Assembly (NCBI GenBank): GCA_965213905.1
Contig: OZ243922.1
Location: 1 to 64,000, forward strand
DNA: 64,000 nt
Source: SIRX01 sp965213905
Lineage (GTDB): Bacteria; Actinomycetota; Rubrobacteria; Rubrobacterales; Rubrobacteraceae
Direction: 5' to 3'
Part shown: piece after piece, positions 24,794 through 34,038 of the stretch
Position numbering within the stretch: position 1 is the stretch's first letter
Layout of the letters: the number at the start of each line of letters is the position of its first letter
Made by a program: the position numbers and the translations under genes
The notes under the pieces: generated by a model
What the model was told of the DNA's origin: nothing
The model's input: the letters and a program-made list of their open reading frames with translations, nothing else
Databases searched by the model: none

Positions 24794-26572
24794 GTGGAAA
24801 ACATCGAGTTTACGCGCAATTTCTGCATAATCGCGCACATTGATCACGGCAAAAGCACCCTGGCCGACCGGCTCTTGGACGCGACGGACGCCATACCCGA
24901 GAGGGAGCGCGTGGCCCAGATCCTGGACACGATGGACCTGGAGCGCGAGCGGGGCATAACCATAAAGGCCCAGGCCGTTCGCCTGCTCTACAACCGTCCG
25001 GACGGCCAGTGGATGCTGAACCTCATAGACACCCCGGGCCACGTAGATTTCGCTTACGAAGTGTCGCGGGCGATAGCCGCTTGCGAGGGGGCGTTACTCG
25101 TCGTGGATGCCGGGCAGGGGATTCAGGCCCAGACGCTCGCAAACCTCTACCTCGCGATGGAGCAAGACCTGGAGATAATCCCCGTCATCAACAAGATTGA
25201 CCTGCCCGCCGCCGACGTGGCGGGGGTTACGGAGGAGTTGGTCGAGCTGATCGGGGTAGACGAGGATGAGGTGCTCAAAATCTCCGCGAAAACCGGAGAA
25301 GGAATAGACAAACTGCTCGACGCCATCGTGGACCGCGTGCCGCCGCCCGAAACGTTCCAGGACGAGACGCGGGCCTTGATCTTCGACTCCCACTACGACC
25401 CTTACCGGGGTGTCGTTTCTCTGGCCCGGCTGTACGACGGCGGCCTGCAAAAAGGCAACGTGGTGCGCGCGATGGGCAGCGAAGAGCAATTCGAGGTCCT
25501 CGAGGTGGGCTGCTACTCGCCAAAACCTACCGCGCTGTCATCCCTGCAAAGAGGAGAGGTCGGGTACGTGATCGCCGGCCTCAAAGATATCGAGGCGTTG
25601 CGGGTCGGCGACACCGTTACGCAAGTCGAAAACCCGGCGCAAAAGCCGCTACCCGGCTACGAGCGGGCCTTGCCGACGGTTTTCAGCGGCCTCTACCCTA
25701 CGGACGGGGACGACTTCGAGCGTCTGCGCGACGCCCTCTCGAAGCTTCAGCTAAACGACGCCTCGCTGTTCTTCGAGCCGGAGAACTCACGCATGGGTTT
25801 CGGGTTTCGGTGTGGCTTCCTCGGGTTGTTGCACATGGAAATCGTGCAAGAGCGCTTAGAGCGGGAGTTCGGGCTCGACCTGATCGCCTCTTCCCCCAGC
25901 GTGAAGTACGAAGTGATCCTGGAAGGAGAAACGACCGAGGTCACCAACCCGAGCGAGCTTCCCGAGTTCTACGACGAGATCCGCGAGCCCCTCGTGCGGT
26001 CCACGATCATCTGCCCGAAAGACTACATCGGGGCCGTCATGGGCCTCTGCCACGAGCGGCGCGGGGTGTCCATCGGGATGGAATACATCTCCACCCGCCG
26101 GGTGCAGCTCACCTACGACCTGCCGCTGGCCGAGATCATCACCGACTTCTTCGACGCCCTGAAGAGCCGCACCCGCGGATACGCCTCCTACGACTACGAG
26201 CCGAAAGGCTATGAGACTTCGGACCTGGTAAAAGTCGAGGTGTTGGTCTCCGGCGACACGGTGGACGCGCTATCGTTCATCGTTCACCGGGAGAAGGCCT
26301 ACCAGCGCGGGCGGGCCCTGGTCGAGAAATTGCAGGAGCTAATACCCCGCCAGCAGTTTGAGGTTCCGCTACAAGCTGCGGTCGGCAAGCGGATCATCGC
26401 CCGCGAAACCGTCCGGGCCTACCGTAAGGACGTAACGGCCAAGTGCTACGGCGGCGACATCACGCGCAAGCGCAAGCTCCTGGAACGCCAAAAAGCCGGA
26501 AAGCGCCGGATGAAGCAGGTGGGCAGCGTGGAGATACCCCAGGAGGCTTTCTTGGCCGCGCTGCGGATTTAG
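24794..26572 (+). CDS. lepA: Elongation factor 4 (LepA) GTPase
   Basis: 592 residues, an EF-G-like translational GTPase. G1 AHIDHGKST lies at residues 14-22, then RERGITIKAQ, G3 DTPGH and G4 NKID. Domains II, III and V follow, plus the LepA-specific C-terminal domain with its basic end (RKRKLLERQKAGKRRMK). A GTG start gives the family N-terminus MENIEFTRNFCIIAHIDHG. There is no Shine-Dalgarno, but TAAACT sits 6 nt upstream, which suggests a leaderless message. Confidence 0.96.
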   Translation: MENIEFTRNFCIIAHIDHGKSTLADRLLDATDAIPERERVAQILDTMDLERERGITIKAQAVRLLYNRPDGQWMLNLIDTPGHVDFAYEVSRAIAACEGALLVVDAGQGIQAQTLANLYLAMEQDLEIIPVINKIDLPAADVAGVTEELVELIGVDEDEVLKISAKTGEGIDKLLDAIVDRVPPPETFQDETRALIFDSHYDPYRGVVSLARLYDGGLQKGNVVRAMGSEEQFEVLEVGCYSPKPTALSSLQRGEVGYVIAGLKDIEALRVGDTVTQVENPAQKPLPGYERALPTVFSGLYPTDGDDFERLRDALSKLQLNDASLFFEPENSRMGFGFRCGFLGLLHMEIVQERLEREFGLDLIASSPSVKYEVILEGETTEVTNPSELPEFYDEIREPLVRSTIICPKDYIGAVMGLCHERRGVSIGMEYISTRRVQLTYDLPLAEIITDFFDALKSRTRGYASYDYEPKGYETSDLVKVEVLVSGDTVDALSFIVHREKAYQRGRALVEKLQELIPRQQFEVPLQAAVGKRIIARETVRAYRKDVTAKCYGGDITRKRKLLERQKAGKRRMKQVGSVEIPQEAFLAALRI

Positions 26573-26615
26573 GTTTGTTAGAGGCACGCCCGCGCCGTGA
26601 TAAAATTTCCGCCGT

Positions 26616-27650
26616 ATGAAACTCTCTAACAGGCAGCAAGAAATACTCACGAAAGCTCTAGAGCTGTACATCTCCACCGGCGCGCCCGTTGGGAGTCACG
26701 CCCTTAGCGAACTCGTCGAAGCCAGCAGTTCGACCATCCGGACGGAACTGGCCTACCTCGAATCCGTCGGCCTGCTATCGCAACCCCACACCTCGGCCGG
26801 CCGGGTGCCGACCGACGCCGGCTACCGGCTCTACGTGGACGCCCTTATCCCCGGGGACAGCAGCCCGGCGGAGCCTGCGGCCGGTTCTTTCGAGTCGGCG
26901 GGGGACTCCAGCAACGTGGACGAACTGCTGCGCGGTGTTTCAGAGGAGATGAGCGAGGTTACCCACCTCCTCGCCGTCGTCGCCGGCCCCGGGGCCCTGG
27001 GGGATTCTTTATCGCGGGTAGATTTCTTGCCGCTCTCCCAAGAGTCGCTGCTACTCGTCGTTTCGATGGATAGCGGCGCCTCCACGAGTACCACGCTCTC
27101 GCTCCCCGTGCCGGTGGAGGAGGGGGAGCTACGTGAGATCTTCTCCGGGCTAAATTCCTGGATAGAGGGTCGGCCGCTCGGCGTGGACCTGGAACTAGCA
27201 CTCGCCGGCCGCAAAGTCCTCTCCGACCACCACCCGCTCGTGGTGCGGGTAGTCCTGGAGGCCGTCGAGGTTTTGGGACGGGCCACCGAGCGCGGGGTGT
27301 TCATCCAAGGTGTGTCGGCGTTGCTAAACCGCCTGGACGATCTGGACCCCTCCAGCCTCTCGGCGGTCATCGAGGTTTTCGAGCGGCGGAGGTGGTTGTT
27401 ACGCCTCATGGGTGACGCCCTGAAGCGCTCGGTCTCCAACCCCCACGGCATCGTGGTATCCATCGGGGCCGAGAGTGGTTTCTACAACCTGGAGAGCACG
27501 AGCTTCGTGGCCGCCGCCTACAGCCACCGCGAACGGCCCTACGGCGTCGTCAGCCTTATAGGACCGAAGCGCATGGAGTACGGGGCCGCCATCTCGACGG
27601 TTCGCTCCGCGGCCGAGTCCCTAACCTCCCGTTTGAGCGGTAACTTCTAA
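26616..27650 (+). CDS. hrcA: Heat-shock repressor HrcA
   Basis: 344 residues. The N-terminal winged helix (about 1-75, with LSNRQQEILTKALELYI and the SSSTIRTELAYLE recognition helix) is followed by the GAF-like domain and a C-terminal segment with GPKRMEYGAAIS. HrcA represses chaperone genes through CIRCE operators. None is visible upstream of this gene. A TAAAAT lies 9 nt before the ATG. dnaJ follows after 1 nt; grpE and dnaK are not adjacent. Confidence 0.95.
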   Translation: MKLSNRQQEILTKALELYISTGAPVGSHALSELVEASSSTIRTELAYLESVGLLSQPHTSAGRVPTDAGYRLYVDALIPGDSSPAEPAAGSFESAGDSSNVDELLRGVSEEMSEVTHLLAVVAGPGALGDSLSRVDFLPLSQESLLLVVSMDSGASTSTTLSLPVPVEEGELREIFSGLNSWIEGRPLGVDLELALAGRKVLSDHHPLVVRVVLEAVEVLGRATERGVFIQGVSALLNRLDDLDPSSLSAVIEVFERRRWLLRLMGDALKRSVSNPHGIVVSIGAESGFYNLESTSFVAAAYSHRERPYGVVSLIGPKRMEYGAAISTVRSAAESLTSRLSGNF

Positions 27651-27651
27651 A

Positions 27652-28791
27652 ATGGCTAACAAGCGCGACTACTACGAAGTGCTCGGCGTGTCCCGGGGAG
27701 CCTCCGACGCGGAGGTGAAGAAAGCCTACCGGCGGCTCGCCCGGGACCACCACCCGGACGCCAACCCCGGTGACGCGGGCGCCGAAGAACGCTTCAAAGA
27801 GCTTACGGAAGCCTACGAAGTACTCTCCAACCCGCAATCGCGCGAGGCCTACGACACTTACGGCCACCAGGTTCCGCGCGGCGGCGGTGCCGGGGGCGGG
27901 TACCCCGGCGGTGGAGACCCGTTCGGCGGTTTCCAGGACATCTTCGAGGCTTTTTTCGGCGACCGTTTCGGCGGCGGCTCCTTTTTCGGCGACGCCGGCG
28001 GCCGGGCGCCAAGCCGGGGGGGCGACGCCGAGGTGGAGGTCAGCCTCGACTTGCGCGAGGCCGCGTTCGGCGCGGACAGGGAGATCTCCGTCCAGACGGT
28101 CAAAAACTGCGGTGTCTGCGAAGGACTGGGCGGTACGGAGACCCGGGCGTGCGGCACGTGTGAGGGCGCCGGGGCCGTCCGCACGGTGCGGCAGAGCTTG
28201 TTGGGCCAGATGGTCAGCACCCAGGTGTGCTCCACCTGCGGCGGTAGCGGCAGGATAATAGAGGTGACCTGCGAAAAGTGCCGGGGCAGCGGCAAGATCT
28301 CTGAGATGGTCTCGCGGAACATCCAGGTGCCGGAGGGGATAGAAGACGGCATGAGGATGCGAATAGCCGGGGCCGGGCACCAGGGAGATCCCGGCGCGCC
28401 ACCCGGAGACCTGTACGTCATGATCCGGGTGGAAGACGACCCGGAGCTTATGCGGGACGGTGACGACCTGGTGCATAGGATGAAGGTTACTTTCGTGGAC
28501 GCGGCCCTGGGAACCGAAGCCGAAGTGCCGACCCTCGAAGGAAACAAGGGGATCCGGGTAGAAGCCGGGACCCAGCCGGGAACCACGCTGCGCCTGGGCG
28601 GGCAGGGTATGCCGCGCCTCAAGCGCCGGGGCCGGGGTGACCTCAAGGTAGTGGTCGACGTTATGGTCCCGACCCAGATGACGGGGGAGCAGCGCGAGCT
28701 TCTGGAGCAATTCGACTCGGCCAGCGACAAAGAAACCTACAACGGCAGCGGAGGTTCTTTCTTCGACCGGCTGAGGAGTGTTTTCCGATAG
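27652..28791 (+). CDS. dnaJ: Chaperone DnaJ
   Basis: 379 residues with the full type I layout: J domain (about 1-70) with the HPD motif in DHHPDANPG, Gly/Phe-rich region (about 78-115), and four CxxCxGxG zinc repeats between about 152 and 213. A C-terminal substrate-binding and dimerisation domain completes the protein. It stimulates DnaK ATPase. The hrcA-dnaJ pairing without grpE-dnaK is typical of the second dnaJ copy in actinobacteria, so another copy beside dnaK is likely elsewhere. Confidence 0.96.
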   Translation: MANKRDYYEVLGVSRGASDAEVKKAYRRLARDHHPDANPGDAGAEERFKELTEAYEVLSNPQSREAYDTYGHQVPRGGGAGGGYPGGGDPFGGFQDIFEAFFGDRFGGGSFFGDAGGRAPSRGGDAEVEVSLDLREAAFGADREISVQTVKNCGVCEGLGGTETRACGTCEGAGAVRTVRQSLLGQMVSTQVCSTCGGSGRIIEVTCEKCRGSGKISEMVSRNIQVPEGIEDGMRMRIAGAGHQGDPGAPPGDLYVMIRVEDDPELMRDGDDLVHRMKVTFVDAALGTEAEVPTLEGNKGIRVEAGTQPGTTLRLGGQGMPRLKRRGRGDLKVVVDVMVPTQMTGEQRELLEQFDSASDKETYNGSGGSFFDRLRSVFR

Positions 28792-28829
28792 GAACTCGTA
28801 CCACGCGACCGGCCATAACGCGCGTTTTT

Positions 28830-29546
28830 GTGGGCTCGGCCTTGAACGAAGGGTTGTTTTCCCTTTCGGAAGAGGAAGCCCACCACGTTCGAAAAGTCTT
28901 GCGGGGCAAAAGCGGCGATGTCCTGGAAGTCGTGGACGCCGCCGGCAGCTTGTTCTCGGCCGAACTGCGCGAAGGCCCGCAAGCGGCTATCCTGGAGAAG
29001 TTGGAAGGAACGGGAGAGAGACGTACCCGCGTGGCTTTGTACCAGGCTATACCAAAAGGCAAACACATGGACTTCGTGGTCGAAAAATGTACCGAGGTCG
29101 GGGTGGATGTTATCGTCCCGCTGGTAAGCGAGAGGAGCGTGGTGCGCCCCGGCGTGCGCCCCGGCGCCGGCGACGGGAAGGCAAACCGCTGGCGCCGGGT
29201 GGCGCAGGCGGCCGCCCGGCAGTCGCTCCAGTTAAAGATCCCCGAGGTCGCCGAGCCCGCGTCGTTCGGCGAAGCGTTGCGAGGAGTGGAAGATAGCGGA
29301 ATACTGCTACACAACGAAGAAGGGCTGCCACCTCTGGAGGATACAATTGGAGGCGCCGGGGTAAGCTTGTTCGTCGGTCCCGAAGGCGGGTGGGGCGAGG
29401 AAGAGGTCGGCCTGGCCCGGGACGCGGGGTTCTCCGTGGCGAGCCTCGGACCCTACCGGCTGCGGAGCGAGACGGCCGGTATCGTCGCCACCTCGCGGGC
29501 GCGGGCCGCCCTAGAGCGCCCCGGAGCGGGACGCGCCGCACGGTGA
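28830..29546 (+). CDS. rsmE: 16S rRNA m3U1498 methyltransferase RsmE
   Basis: About 238 residues of the SPOUT superfamily. An N-terminal PUA-like domain contains EEEAHHVRKVLRGKSGD. The C-terminal knot has FVGPEGGWGEEEV and LGPYRLRSETAGIVA, which bind S-adenosylmethionine. The called GTG cuts the first beta strand short. The frame upstream reads ATA-ACG-CGC-GTT-TTT, giving the family-like start (M)TRVFV at 28815 if ATA were used. It follows dnaJ, as in many Gram-positive bacteria. Confidence 0.92.
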   Translation: MGSALNEGLFSLSEEEAHHVRKVLRGKSGDVLEVVDAAGSLFSAELREGPQAAILEKLEGTGERRTRVALYQAIPKGKHMDFVVEKCTEVGVDVIVPLVSERSVVRPGVRPGAGDGKANRWRRVAQAAARQSLQLKIPEVAEPASFGEALRGVEDSGILLHNEEGLPPLEDTIGGAGVSLFVGPEGGWGEEEVGLARDAGFSVASLGPYRLRSETAGIVATSRARAALERPGAGRAAR

Positions 29547-29568
29547 CTTCCAAGAAAGGGAACGTCCG

Positions 29569-29913
29569 ATGAAAAACGAAGAGTGCATATTCTGCAAGAT
29601 AGCGGGAAAAGAGTTGGACGCGGAGATCGTCCTAGAAGACGATGAGGTGGTGGCGTTCCAGGACATAAACGGCCGGGCGCCGGTGCACATACTGGTCATA
29701 CCCCGGCAGCACGTAGAATCCTTTGCGGAGATCTCCGAACTCCCCGACTCCGTTACGAAACGCCTGTTCGAAGCCTCGCGGGAAGTCGCGGAGAAGCTCG
29801 GCGTCGAGGAGAGCGGCTACGCCGTCCGCATCAACAACGGCCCCGATGCCGGGCAGGAAGTGTTTCATCTACACTTGCACGTACTCGGCGGAGAGAGAAT
29901 AGGTATGCCGTGA
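29569..29913 (+). CDS. hinT: HIT-family nucleotide hydrolase (HinT-like)
   Basis: 114 residues. The histidine triad HLHLHVLGG lies at the C-terminus, and the N-terminal CIFCKI motif is typical of Hint purine phosphoramidases. ILVIPRQHVE matches the domain core. The two N-terminal cysteines may bind zinc. ATG with GGGAA upstream; the stop overlaps yqeY as GTGA. Confidence 0.95.
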   Translation: MKNEECIFCKIAGKELDAEIVLEDDEVVAFQDINGRAPVHILVIPRQHVESFAEISELPDSVTKRLFEASREVAEKLGVEESGYAVRINNGPDAGQEVFHLHLHVLGGERIGMP

Positions 29914-30356
29914 ACTTATCAGAGCAGATACAACGTGATACAAAAGAAGCCATGAAGAGCCGGGATCGGACCCGCGCCGCGGCGCTGCGGATGCTCTCCG
30001 CCGCGCTCAAAAACGCCGAGTTGGAGTCGGACCGGGATCTCGATGAGGACGGGCGACAGGCCGTTCTCCGGCGTCAGTTAAAGCAGCGGGAGGAATCGGC
30101 GGCGGCGTTTAGGAAAGCCGGCCGCCAAGAGCAAGCCGAGCACGAGTCCGCCGAGGCGGAGATCGTGCGGGAGTACCTGCCGGCCCCCCTGGGGCAGGAC
30201 GAGCTCCAGCGGATCGTGGACCGGGCTATAGAAGAGACCGGGGCGGGCAGGATGAAAGACATGGGAAACGTCATGGGCCGGGCTATGGAGCTTTCGGAGG
30301 GCCGGGCGGAGGGCCGCGAGCTCTCCGCGCTGGTCCGCGCCCGGTTACAGCAGTAG
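29910..30356 (+). CDS. GatB/YqeY-domain protein
   Basis: 148 residues of the YqeY family, homologous to the tRNA-binding tail domain of GatB. MNLSEQIQRDTKEAMKSRD and the ARTAALRML-like helix start it, and EIVREYLPAPLGQDELQRIVD marks the conserved core in the middle. It may act on tRNA, but no function is established. GTG start overlapping the hinT stop. The stop codon lies inside a 13-bp direct repeat. Confidence 0.92.
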   Translation: MNLSEQIQRDTKEAMKSRDRTRAAALRMLSAALKNAELESDRDLDEDGRQAVLRRQLKQREESAAAFRKAGRQEQAEHESAEAEIVREYLPAPLGQDELQRIVDRAIEETGAGRMKDMGNVMGRAMELSEGRAEGRELSALVRARLQQ

Positions 30357-30377
30357 CACAACGAGCAGTAGCACAAC
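30350..30377 (+). repeat. 13-bp direct repeat at the yqeY-phoH junction
   Basis: GCAGTAGCACAAC occurs at 30350-30362 and again at 30365-30377, a 15-bp period. The first copy contains the yqeY stop codon; the second ends 4 nt before the AAGGAGG Shine-Dalgarno of phoH. It looks like a small tandem duplication. Confidence 0.8.
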
Positions 30378-30392
30378 AGAGAAGGAGGAAAA

Positions 30393-31361
30393 ACGGAGAC
30401 CAGGGTAACAGCCGCGATAAACGCCAAGATCATAATACCACCCCGACGGATGCTGGACGTCTTCGGTGAGAGGGATTCCGTACTGCGGCGGGTCGAAGAG
30501 CTCGTCGAGTGCGAGGTCGTCGTGCGCGGCAACGAGATAGAGCTAAAAGGTAGCGAGCCCGAAGTGGAGAAGGCGGAGGCGGTCTTCAACGGCCTCGTAG
30601 GACTCGCCGAAGACGGACACCACCCGACGCCGGACACCGCCGAGCGCCTCTACAAAATAGGGTCGGGCGACGCCGGCCGGCAAGTGCTCGGAGACGTGGT
30701 TCTCACCCACCGGGGCCGCCGGGTCGCGCCGAAAACCCGAAACCAGAAGGCCTACACCGACGCGATCCGGGGTAGCCAGATCACCTTCGGCATCGGCCCT
30801 GCGGGCACGGGGAAAACTTACCTGGCCGTGGCCCTGGCCGTCGAGGCGCTGAACAAAGGCGAAGTTACCAGAATAATACTGACCCGCCCGGCCGTCGAAG
30901 CCGGAGAATCTCTGGGCTTTTTGCCCGGAGACATGATGGCGAAAGTAGACCCGTACTTCCGCCCGCTCTACGACGCGCTCTACGAAATGGTGGACTCCAC
31001 CAAATTCCAGACCTACCTCGAACGGGGTACGATCGAGATAGCTCCCCTGGCGTTTATGCGGGGTAGAACCTTAAACGACGCTTTCGTCATACTGGATGAG
31101 GCCCAAAATACCACGCCGCAGCAGATGAAGATGTTTCTCACGCGGCTGGGGTTCGGGTCGAAGATTGTCGTAACGGGGGACATTACGCAGGTAGACCTGC
31201 CAAAAGGAAACCTCAGCGGCCTGGAGGACGCCCGGCGTACGCTCGACGAGGTGGACGGCGTTTCGTTCGTCAAGCTCAAAAGAGACGACATAGTTCGGAG
31301 CGATCTGGTGATGAGGATCGTCGACGCTTACGATAGTATAGACGCGGCGTCGGAAGCCTAA
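30393..31361 (+). CDS. PhoH-like P-loop ATPase, probable non-canonical start
   Basis: About 322 residues. Walker A GIGPAGTGKTYLA and Walker B VILDEAQNTTPQQMK define the PhoH/YbeZ family, an RNA-associated ATPase usually next to ybeY as here. An N-terminal KH-like domain precedes it. The first ATG is at 30450, but the reading frame upstream continues with the conserved strand AKIIIPPRRMLDVFG. A strong AAGGAGG (30382-30388) lies just before an in-frame ACG at 30393 and no ATG, GTG or TTG exists between. I therefore place the start at ACG 30393; a mutation or sequence error is the alternative. Confidence 0.88.
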   Translation, partial: TETRVTAAINAKIIIPPRRMLDVFGERDSVLRRVEELVECEVVVRGNEIELKGSEPEVEKAEAVFNGLVGLAEDGHHPTPDTAERLYKIGSGDAGRQVLGDVVLTHRGRRVAPKTRNQKAYTDAIRGSQITFGIGPAGTGKTYLAVALAVEALNKGEVTRIILTRPAVEAGESLGFLPGDMMAKVDPYFRPLYDALYEMVDSTKFQTYLERGTIEIAPLAFMRGRTLNDAFVILDEAQNTTPQQMKMFLTRLGFGSKIVVTGDITQVDLPKGNLSGLEDARRTLDEVDGVSFVKLKRDDIVRSDLVMRIVDAYDSIDAASEA

Positions 31362-31384
31362 CTAATCAGGACGTTTGAAAGACT

Positions 31385-33616
31385 TTGAGCCCCAACAGCC
31401 CCAACAAACAGACTGCGGCCACGGGGAAGCAAGCCAGCGACCTGCACCGCCCGGCGACGCGGTTCGAGCGTTTCAGGGGTTGGGTCGGCGGCTTGAACCG
31501 GCCACGGTTGTACCTGGTTATCCTGGCAGTAACCTGGCTTTCTCTAACGATGCTTATTAGCCTGGACTCTAGGGCTCTGTCGGTCTTCGGGCTTTGGCCG
31601 AACCAGTCCGGCTACGAAGTGGGGACCGTGGCCGAGGAGGACGTATTCGCCTCCCGCAGCGTCACTTATGAAGACCCCATAGCGACGCAAGAGGTCGAGA
31701 ACCGGGCCGCGAACAACGCGGAGGACTCCTACCGCCAGAGCCCGCAGGTTACGGAGCAGGTGCAAGAAGAGGTGAAAAACTTCTTCGATGAAGCCTCCCG
31801 GATCCGCGACTCTGAGAAGGACCCTGATGAGAAAGTGGAAGAACTACTCGATTTAGCTCCTTTCTACCTGCCGGAGAATACGGCGCGAAAACTGGTGTTC
31901 CTCGAAGATAGTGAAGTCGAGGACGTAGAACGTTACGTGGGCGAGAACCTCCAGAGCCTGTACGATTCCGCGCCCGTCGCGGACAACGATATACAGAACA
32001 TACCGGCCTCCGTTATAAATCTGACCGAGGGGCGGGACCGGCTCTCGGATGCCGCCGAAAGGGACGCCTCGGGTGACGTGGGAGACCTCACCGGCGCGTT
32101 GAGCCGGGGCTTTCTGGAGCCCGATTACGTTATAGACCGGGGCGCGACGCAAGAAGCCAGGGATCGGGCGGCGGCGGACGTCCAGCCGGTTACCCGAACC
32201 ATCCAGCAAGGCGAGCGGATAATCGCCCGGGGCGAGGTCGTGGACGAAGAAGACCTCGTGCAACTACAAGCCTTGAGCGTGAACTCGGGCTCTAACCCCT
32301 GGACGGTGTTTCTCGGGGTAGGGTTGGTGGTCGCCGCGGAGATGGGGATGGCTTGGTACTTCCTGGAGCGTTTCGGGCGCCGCATCCTCCGGACGAACGC
32401 CCTGATCCGGATAGTCCTGGCCGCCTCGTTAACGATTCTCTTTACCGCCCTGGCGCGGCTCTTTATTACGCTGTCTTTTGATCCGTACCTGACGCCGCTC
32501 GCGGGGCTCAGCATAATCGGGACCATGCTGCTCGGCCCGCGGCTGATGTTCCTCACGGTCGTCGTGACCAGCGTAAACATCGGGATCATCGGGGGCAACG
32601 ACTTTTACCTGACCGCCGCGCTGTTGCTCGCCTCCGGGTTCGCCATCTACACCGTCGTCCGCGTAGACTCCCGGACGAGGCTGCTCAAAGCCGGGTTACT
32701 GGTAGCCGGCGTTACTGCCCTGGTAACGTTCGCCGTCAGCCTGGTCGGGGGCAACGCGATCCCGGCCGCCCTCTGGCAAGGGGGGATCGGCCTCGCGAAC
32801 GGGCTACTCTCGTTGATGCTCGCCATGATGCTCCTGCCTTTGTTGGAGAACGCGTTCAACATCCTCACCCCGATGAAACTTTTGGAGTTGTCGGACCCCG
32901 GCAGGCCGCTACTCCACAAGCTCCTACAGAACGCCCCCGGAACTTTCAGCCACTCCATGATGGTCGGCAACCTGGCCGAAAACGCGGCCGAGCGTATCGG
33001 GACCGACACGTTGTTGGCCCGCGTCGGGGCTTACTACCACGATATTGGAAAGCTCGAACACCCGGCTTACTTTATAGAGAACCAGATCTCCCAGATGAAC
33101 CCGCACAACGCGCTAACGCCGACCCTCTCCGCCAGAATAATAAGACGCCACGTAAAAGACGGCCTGGAGATAGGCCGCAATTGGGACTTACCGGAGGAGA
33201 TAATGGAGATAATAGCGCAACACCACGGCTCCACCCGAATCGAGTACTTCTACCGCAAGGCTCTCGAAGAGGCGCTGGACGGCGAGGTGGTGCGCGAGGC
33301 GGATTTCCGATATACCAGCGGCCTCCCCAAAAGTAAGGTCGCCGGGATAGTGATGCTCGCGGACTCTATCGAAGCGACCGTAAAGTCCGTCTCCAAACCT
33401 ACCCCCAAGCGTATAGAAGATGTCGTTACCGATACCATAAAACAAAAACTGGACGACGGACAGTTCGACGAGTGCATGCTCACCATGAACGAAATCCACG
33501 AAACCGGCGAGGCGATACGGGAAGCCCTCATAGGTTTTCTGGGTCCCCGGATCGAGTACCCATCCTCGTCTCCGGAACCCAAGGTGGCGGACAAAGCAAC
33601 CAGCAAAACGTCCTGA
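31385..33616 (+). CDS. 7TM-HD phosphohydrolase (PgpH-like)
   Basis: 743 residues. A cytoplasmic N-terminus, one transmembrane helix at about 41-60 and a large extracytoplasmic domain (about 65-295) precede a bundle of seven membrane helices (about 300-480). The C-terminal HD domain has FSHSMMVGNLAENA and YYHDIGKLEHP with the metal-binding His-Asp pair. Family members such as PgpH hydrolyse cyclic di-AMP, so this is a likely second-messenger phosphodiesterase. A TTG start follows phoH by 23 nt. The phoH-7TMHD-ybeY order is conserved in Gram-positive bacteria. Confidence 0.92.
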   Translation: MSPNSPNKQTAATGKQASDLHRPATRFERFRGWVGGLNRPRLYLVILAVTWLSLTMLISLDSRALSVFGLWPNQSGYEVGTVAEEDVFASRSVTYEDPIATQEVENRAANNAEDSYRQSPQVTEQVQEEVKNFFDEASRIRDSEKDPDEKVEELLDLAPFYLPENTARKLVFLEDSEVEDVERYVGENLQSLYDSAPVADNDIQNIPASVINLTEGRDRLSDAAERDASGDVGDLTGALSRGFLEPDYVIDRGATQEARDRAAADVQPVTRTIQQGERIIARGEVVDEEDLVQLQALSVNSGSNPWTVFLGVGLVVAAEMGMAWYFLERFGRRILRTNALIRIVLAASLTILFTALARLFITLSFDPYLTPLAGLSIIGTMLLGPRLMFLTVVVTSVNIGIIGGNDFYLTAALLLASGFAIYTVVRVDSRTRLLKAGLLVAGVTALVTFAVSLVGGNAIPAALWQGGIGLANGLLSLMLAMMLLPLLENAFNILTPMKLLELSDPGRPLLHKLLQNAPGTFSHSMMVGNLAENAAERIGTDTLLARVGAYYHDIGKLEHPAYFIENQISQMNPHNALTPTLSARIIRRHVKDGLEIGRNWDLPEEIMEIIAQHHGSTRIEYFYRKALEEALDGEVVREADFRYTSGLPKSKVAGIVMLADSIEATVKSVSKPTPKRIEDVVTDTIKQKLDDGQFDECMLTMNEIHETGEAIREALIGFLGPRIEYPSSSPEPKVADKATSKTS

Positions 33617-33630
33617 CTCGCCGCTACCCT

Positions 33631-34038
33631 ATGGCCTTTTGCGTTTCGGTACTCGACGAACCCGGTTACGGGCTTTTAACACGAGGCCGGGCCACGGACC
33701 TGTGCGCCGCGGCCTTCGAACTCGTCGGGTTGGACCTGGATCTTTTGGGAGAAGTGTCGGTCGCCCTGGTGAAATCGGACGTGATAAAAGAGCTAAATAA
33801 AGAGTTCAGGGGTATAGAAGCTCCTACGGACGTGCTGAGCTTCGGCTTGGACGGGCCTTACGGCGAGATGGTGGGTGAGATCTTGCTCGCCCCGGAATGC
33901 GTCGCACCCGGGATGACGGTTGACGAGCTCGTGGTTCACGGGGCGCTACACCTCAGTGGTATGGACCACGGTGAAGATTTCGGGGCTAGTGAGATGGCCC
34001 GGCTCCAGGACACCGTAATGGAGAAAGTCCGTGGCTAA
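33631..34038 (+). CDS. ybeY: Endoribonuclease YbeY
   Basis: 135 residues. The zinc motif HGALHLSGMDHGED supplies three His residues of the active site, and APTDVLSFGLDG is the second signature. YbeY works in 16S rRNA maturation and ribosome quality control. The ATG at 33631 gives a normal family N-terminus; a longer frame begins inside the upstream gene. Its end overlaps the next gene by 8 nt. Confidence 0.94.
   Translation: MAFCVSVLDEPGYGLLTRGRATDLCAAAFELVGLDLDLLGEVSVALVKSDVIKELNKEFRGIEAPTDVLSFGLDGPYGEMVGEILLAPECVAPGMTVDELVVHGALHLSGMDHGEDFGASEMARLQDTVMEKVRG

Noticed and set aside
27556..28710. A 384-codon antisense frame opposite dnaJ.
   Set aside because: Antisense shadow without a Shine-Dalgarno or recognisable domain; dnaJ is unambiguous.
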